Of a stretch of DNA of 64,000 bases, positions 59,421 to 64,000 are shown in pieces (within the stretch, counting starts at the first letter, position 1; each line of letters begins with the position of its first letter). Under the pieces are notes generated by a model. The model saw only the letters and a list, made by a program, of their open reading frames with translations. It was not told the origin of the DNA and did not search any database. A program made the position numbers and the translations under genes. Source of the DNA: Chitinophagaceae bacterium (GTDB lineage: Bacteria > Bacteroidota > Bacteroidia > Chitinophagales > Chitinophagaceae); NCBI GenBank assembly GCA_017307755.1, contig JAFKGQ010000007.1, positions 372,001 to 436,000 of the forward strand, given 5' to 3'.

Positions 59421-61520
59421 ATGAAGAAAATTGTAACCCTGGTCATTGCCCTCCTACTGGTGATGGCCGGCCAAGCTCAAAACGTCGGCATTGGCACCAC
59501 CACTCCTCAGCAAAGACTGCATATCGCCGGAGGTCTGCGGGTAGATACCCTGGCCAATGGCACGGACAGCGGCCTGTTGCGGCATAATGCGCTGGGTACT
59601 GTCTATACCTTAAAATTCACCGGTGACAGCACGCAAATGCTGCGGGGCAATGGTACGTTCGGTGCATCCGGCTTCGGGACTGGATGGAGCCTGGCCGGTA
59701 ATGCCGGTACCAGTGCTGCGAATAATTTTATAGGCACAACAGATAATAATCCCCTGCAATTCCGTATCAATAATCAATTCGCGGGGCGGCTGGATTCTGC
59801 AGGCCAAACCAGCCTTTTCGGCTATGGCGCCGGTAGGAGTATAACCACCGGTATAGGAAATACAGCCGTGGGGGCACAGGCGCTGGCATCCAATACCACT
59901 GGCCTCAGCAATGTAGCCATTGGCGTCGGGGCATTAAATAAGAACACGGATGCAAGTAATTCCGTGGCGGTAGGTGATTCGGCCCTGTTCAACCAGGTGG
60001 GCGTGAACCCGGACAATACCGCGCTGGGATCAAAAGCGCTGTATGCCAATACCACCGGGTGGTATAATACTGCCACGGGTTATCAGGCCCTGACCCACAA
60101 TACCACCGGAGTCACCAATACGGCCGACGGTGCGGGGGCCCTGGGCAGTAACACCACGGGAAATTACAATACGGCGACAGGATCCGACGCTTTGATATTT
60201 AATACCACCGGGAGCGCCAATACTGCGACAGGAAATAATGCATTGATGACCAATATGACCGGGAATTGCAATACGGCCATCGGCTCGGGGGCATTGGGCA
60301 ATAACACCACCGGCTATAGCAACGTAGCCCTTGGCGTGGGCGCCTTATTTAAGAACACGGATAGCTATAATTCTGTGGCTGTCGGTGATTCGGCCCTGTT
60401 CAACCAGGTCAGCGGAGGATTGTTTAATACGGCTGTCGGTTCCAAGGCACTGTATAGCAATACTACCGGGTCTGGCAATACGGCTACCGGGTTACATGCG
60501 TTGTATGCAAATACCGCAAATTATAACACGGCTAATGGATACAATTCTCTTGCTTCTAATACCACAGGGTGGGGTAATACAGCCCTGGGGTATGGGACGC
60601 TGTTTTTAAGCACTACAGCCACAGGCAATACGGCAATAGGGTTCAATGGATTGGTATCAAATACCACCGGGTCTGATAATGTCGCGATAGGCGACAATGC
60701 GCTGGCCAGTAGTGTGACCGGATCGCAACAAGTGGCTGTTGGAGCTTCGGCCTTAAGTTTTTGTACGGCAACCTATCCCAACACCGGTGTAGGTTATTCT
60801 GCAGGAAGAGTTATTACCACCGGCTCTGCCAATACGGCGATTGGGTCTTACTCCCTGAACAATGCAACCACCGGCATCAACAACACCAGCGTGGGTAATG
60901 CTTCGCTATACACCCTCACTACCGGCAGCGATAATACCGCCATCGGCAATGGGGCTGATGTGTCGACCGGCACACTCAGCAATGCTACGGCCATTGGGTC
61001 GGGGACTGTTGTCAATGCTTCCAATAAGGTGCGCATCGGCAACAGCGCTGTCACCGTCATAGAAGGGCAGGTGCCTTTTACGACACCGTCGGACGGCCGG
61101 TATAAATTCAATATCCGGGAAGATGTCAGGGGGCTGGATTTTATCCTGCGTCTGCGTCCTGTCACCTACCAATTCGATATAGCACGGTTCGACCAGGTTA
61201 CCCTTGCCCGGTGGGAAGTCTCCGGAAGCAGGTATGACGAAGCCATGTCCCTCCGCCGTACAGGGTTTATTGCTCAGGAAGTGGAGAAAGCAGCCACAGA
61301 AAGTGGGTATGATTTCAGCGGTATCCACAGACCCGGAACAGAGAGTGACCATTACGGCCTGAGCTATGAATCCTTCGTCGTGCCGCTGGTCAAAGCCGTG
61401 CAGGAGCAACAAAAGATCATAGCGGCACAAAACATAAGAATTGAGCAATTGCAAAGACAGATCGATGAGTTGGCAGAGCGGATGAAGCCATTAAACAAAA
61501 ACCATTACAAAAAGAGCTAA
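59421..61520 (+). CDS. YadA-like head-repeat protein with C-terminal S74 intramolecular chaperone
   Basis: 699 residues from the ATG at 59421, which opens a signal peptide (IVTLVIALLLVMAGQAQ). Residues about 150-530 carry many 14-residue repeats of the type NTAxGxxALxxNTTG, the left-handed coil repeat of trimeric adhesin heads. The C-terminal domain begins TPSDGRYKFNIREDV, with S557 and K562 in the S-D-x-R-x-K pattern of endosialidase chaperone (peptidase S74) domains, which assist trimer folding and cut themselves off. The last 40 residues are a coiled coil (IRIEQLQRQIDELAERMK). Probably a trimeric surface fibre. Confidence 0.9.
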   Translation: MKKIVTLVIALLLVMAGQAQNVGIGTTTPQQRLHIAGGLRVDTLANGTDSGLLRHNALGTVYTLKFTGDSTQMLRGNGTFGASGFGTGWSLAGNAGTSAANNFIGTTDNNPLQFRINNQFAGRLDSAGQTSLFGYGAGRSITTGIGNTAVGAQALASNTTGLSNVAIGVGALNKNTDASNSVAVGDSALFNQVGVNPDNTALGSKALYANTTGWYNTATGYQALTHNTTGVTNTADGAGALGSNTTGNYNTATGSDALIFNTTGSANTATGNNALMTNMTGNCNTAIGSGALGNNTTGYSNVALGVGALFKNTDSYNSVAVGDSALFNQVSGGLFNTAVGSKALYSNTTGSGNTATGLHALYANTANYNTANGYNSLASNTTGWGNTALGYGTLFLSTTATGNTAIGFNGLVSNTTGSDNVAIGDNALASSVTGSQQVAVGASALSFCTATYPNTGVGYSAGRVITTGSANTAIGSYSLNNATTGINNTSVGNASLYTLTTGSDNTAIGNGADVSTGTLSNATAIGSGTVVNASNKVRIGNSAVTVIEGQVPFTTPSDGRYKFNIREDVRGLDFILRLRPVTYQFDIARFDQVTLARWEVSGSRYDEAMSLRRTGFIAQEVEKAATESGYDFSGIHRPGTESDHYGLSYESFVVPLVKAVQEQQKIIAAQNIRIEQLQRQIDELAERMKPLNKNHYKKS

Positions 61521-61560
61521 AATCCCTTAACTTCATTTTACAAAAATGATGTAACCGAGC

Positions 61561-64000
61561 GTGGTCCCCGCGTATATTGTAAAACCCCTATCCCTGGTTC
61601 TGGTCCTGCTGACGGCTATTGGCTTTGGAGCTGTTTCCCAAAGTAAAACCAGTGTATTCCGGCACCTGACCACGGAGAATGGGCTGGCCAGTGATCTCAT
61701 CACGCACATAGCACAGGACAGGCAGGGCTACATATGGATCACGACCAGGAATGGGCTGCAGCGTTATGACGGGTTTCGTTTTGTCACCTACCGGGCAGAC
61801 CTGCACAATCCGGATGCCCTGCAAACAGACTGGTTAACCACCGTCTTTGAAGACAGCCGGGGACGATTGTGGATCGGCTCCGACCTGGAAGCCCCCTATC
61901 TTTTCGATCGCGCCACAGGGAAATTCTATAACTATAATAAGCATTGCCGCGACAAAAAGAATATAATAACGGGTGTATGGCGCTTCCTGGAAGATAGTAA
62001 CGGTGATATTTGGGTCAGCGCCAAAAATGGTTTTTTTAAGCTGGACAAGGCCGCCAATGAATTTCAAAATTTCAATGACCTGATGGGTATCGCCGGGAAT
62101 GTAAAAACCCGGGGCGCATTTGCAGCCGACAGGCAAGGAAATATCTGGTACATCACTTCAGCGGGAATAAGGTGTTACCGGCAGGATGTGAAAAAAATAT
62201 ATGACGAACATAATAACCCGGCCGGGCTTGCCATATTCAAGGTCAGGGCGGCAACCACCGACATCCTGGTTGATGACCATAACAATGTCTGGGTGGACAC
62301 TTATGCCCCCAGCCTGGTATACAAGTTTGACCTGGAAGCGGGTAGGGTAAAGACATATGACTTGCATAATACGACCGAGTCGGGGGAGGCTTCATTTCCG
62401 GGTATTATCAACAAAGGCCCGGGAGGTAATATCGCAGTGTGGCTGGCTGGGACCGGAATGGCCATTTATCAACCTGAGAAGGATGAATTTTCCATCAAGC
62501 TCATCGATAATAAGAATCCTTATGGGTTGCATGCCAGTTCAGAACGACTCAATATGAATATATTGATCGACCGGGAATGTAATTTCTGGTCGGGGACAGA
62601 TAAAGGGATCAACATTTTTAATCCTGCCCGGCAATATTTTTCCTATTACGGGTTTCAGTCCGGCTATCCCAATGCCGGCACTTTCCCCGCCTATATTGCA
62701 AGTGGTTTTTTGCAGTCTGCCAATGGCGATGTATTCGTATCCTATTATCACGACCACGGCGGGATCTTTCAGCTTGACAGCAACCTGCAGATAAAAAAAC
62801 GCTACCTCGTGAAATGGGGTAATACCAATTATAATGATAAGAACCAGGTATGGGGTCTTTATCGCGACCCGCGTGGCGTAATATGGGCGCCCAACCAGGA
62901 TGGCACTATTCTAAAATTAGATCAGCGCACCGGCAAGCTGAGCGACACGGTCATCCGGGACCTGTCCGGCTGCATTAACACGATGCAGCAGGATGAGAAC
63001 GGGGATTGGTGGATTGGGCATTGGGCCAGAGGGCTCATCCGGATGGATCATAATATGGGCAAAGTCCAGTGTTTTAATAATCCTCCCGGCGCCCTGTCCT
63101 ATCCATTAAAAAACGTCCTTTGTATCTACCAGGATGAGGACAGTATACTATGGACGGGCACCAACCAGGGGCTGTTCAGGTTTAATAAAATAAAGAAGGC
63201 ATTTACAGGCGTCTATGTGTCCGGCGAAAGGGACGGGCGGTCCATCAGTAACAATATTATTAATTCCATCATTCCTTACAATCAGGATACACTGTTGATA
63301 GCAACGGCCGCAGGGCTCAATCTCTTTGATAAACATAAGAAGATATTCAGCCTAATATCAACGAAGGATGGCCTACCCAACAATTTCGTGGAGATAATTG
63401 CGGTAGACAAGCACCACGATGTGTGGGCCGGCTGCGTGGAAGGGTTCTGCAGGATAAACATGACCACCCATACAGTCACCACCTACGGCATTAATGACGG
63501 GATCATTCATGCGCACTTTGAATGCCAAGGCTTCACCTGCCTCAGGAATGGCAATTTTCTCGTCTCGGAGCAAAAGGGTTTTATATGTTTCAACCCCGAT
63601 AGTGTCAGGGAGAAGAAACCTCCTCTGGCGCCATCTATCACAGGTGTCCGTGTATTCGACAAGGAAATAAGGGCAGATAGTTTTATTAATTCCAGGAGAT
63701 CGTTGACACTGCCCTATATGGATAATAATATTACTATCGAGTTCGCCTCTTTACAATATGCCGCATCGGATAAGTTCAGATACAGCTACCAGCTCGAGGG
63801 GGTTGATAAGAGTTGGGCCCCGGCCGGCAGGGACCAGACGGCGCGGTACAATCAATTGCGGAGCGGCCATTACCTGTTCAGGGTAAAATGTACGGACAGG
63901 GATGGTATTGAAGCAAGCGGCATCACCTTGCTTCCCTTATATATCGTCCCTCCATTCTGGAATACCTGGTGGTTTTATACCTGCGCCGGCCTGCTGGCTG
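61561..64000 (+). CDS. Two-component-type sensor with N-terminal propeller (5' part, runs off the window)
   Basis: Open from a GTG at 61561 (an in-frame TAA lies 9 nt upstream) to the window end, 813 codons. A signal segment (SLVLVLLTAIGFGAVSQS) leads into two seven-bladed regulator propellers with the repeats GLASDLITHIAQDRQGYIWI and GLQRYDGFRFV, followed by a Y_Y_Y domain (YSYQLEGVDKSWAPAGRD) and the start of a membrane segment (FWNTWWFYTCAGLLA). This is the periplasmic half of a one-protein sensor; the kinase, and possibly an AraC output, would lie beyond the window. It may sense a glycan; the start codon is the weak point. Confidence 0.88.
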   Translation, partial: MVPAYIVKPLSLVLVLLTAIGFGAVSQSKTSVFRHLTTENGLASDLITHIAQDRQGYIWITTRNGLQRYDGFRFVTYRADLHNPDALQTDWLTTVFEDSRGRLWIGSDLEAPYLFDRATGKFYNYNKHCRDKKNIITGVWRFLEDSNGDIWVSAKNGFFKLDKAANEFQNFNDLMGIAGNVKTRGAFAADRQGNIWYITSAGIRCYRQDVKKIYDEHNNPAGLAIFKVRAATTDILVDDHNNVWVDTYAPSLVYKFDLEAGRVKTYDLHNTTESGEASFPGIINKGPGGNIAVWLAGTGMAIYQPEKDEFSIKLIDNKNPYGLHASSERLNMNILIDRECNFWSGTDKGINIFNPARQYFSYYGFQSGYPNAGTFPAYIASGFLQSANGDVFVSYYHDHGGIFQLDSNLQIKKRYLVKWGNTNYNDKNQVWGLYRDPRGVIWAPNQDGTILKLDQRTGKLSDTVIRDLSGCINTMQQDENGDWWIGHWARGLIRMDHNMGKVQCFNNPPGALSYPLKNVLCIYQDEDSILWTGTNQGLFRFNKIKKAFTGVYVSGERDGRSISNNIINSIIPYNQDTLLIATAAGLNLFDKHKKIFSLISTKDGLPNNFVEIIAVDKHHDVWAGCVEGFCRINMTTHTVTTYGINDGIIHAHFECQGFTCLRNGNFLVSEQKGFICFNPDSVREKKPPLAPSITGVRVFDKEIRADSFINSRRSLTLPYMDNNITIEFASLQYAASDKFRYSYQLEGVDKSWAPAGRDQTARYNQLRSGHYLFRVKCTDRDGIEASGITLLPLYIVPPFWNTWWFYTCAGLLA

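Overview
The window looks like chromosomal DNA of a Bacteroidota, most likely Chitinophagaceae. The signs are two SusC/SusD pairs, ECF sigma/FecR regulation, a type IX secretion sorting domain, a BACON domain, GldA/GldG-type transporters, a DUF2723 glycosyltransferase, and several promoters of the Bacteroidota type (TTTG, about 19 bp, TAnnTTTG). I did not identify the species.

Layout. (1) 1-8132: a carbohydrate-use locus with a secreted GH30-like hydrolase fused to a CehA/McbA-type PHP domain (cut by the window edge), a divergent AraC regulator, and SusD/SusC. The hydrolase and susC promoters share a two-half-site operator and a -7 box at identical spacing, so they look co-regulated by the AraC protein. 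(2) 8147-13465: gene debris and a small integrase islet. It holds a PIN toxin-antitoxin operon with a third gene, an orphan antitoxin, a frameshifted VOC gene, an inverted-repeat-rich non-coding stretch and a tyrosine recombinase, next to a broken and an intact tRNA-Lys gene. (3) 13692-32315: mostly core genes: SDR, SAM hydrolase, DUF2723, VWA/AAA+ pair, SMI1, murB, priA, plsC, mtaB, ydcF, tag and an M1 peptidase. (4) 32420-38237: an accessory block between tRNA-Val and tRNA-Lys(CTT), with a PD-(D/E)XK-like protein, an unknown conserved protein, a gene remnant and an RloA/RloB (AbiL-like) ATPase-nuclease pair behind a palindromic operator. (5) 38311-55299: twelve co-directional, closely packed genes: sigma, FecR, SusC, SusD, a lipoprotein, a second sigma, DUF2059, an ABC ATPase, two paralogous permease-GldG fusions and two paralogous short MutS-like ATPases. 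(6) 55346-64000: cell-surface and secreted proteins (BACON propeller, lipoprotein, T9SS cargo, YadA-like/S74 protein) and the start of a large propeller-type sensor.

The best candidate for an undescribed system is region 5. A SusCD outer-membrane port, a duplicated GldFG-like ABC exporter and a pair of MutS-like ATPases lacking the mismatch-reading domain appear to be made from one transcript under its own sigma/anti-sigma control. The shared AraC operator in region 1 and the structured non-coding DNA beside the integrase in region 2 are the strongest sequence-level observations.
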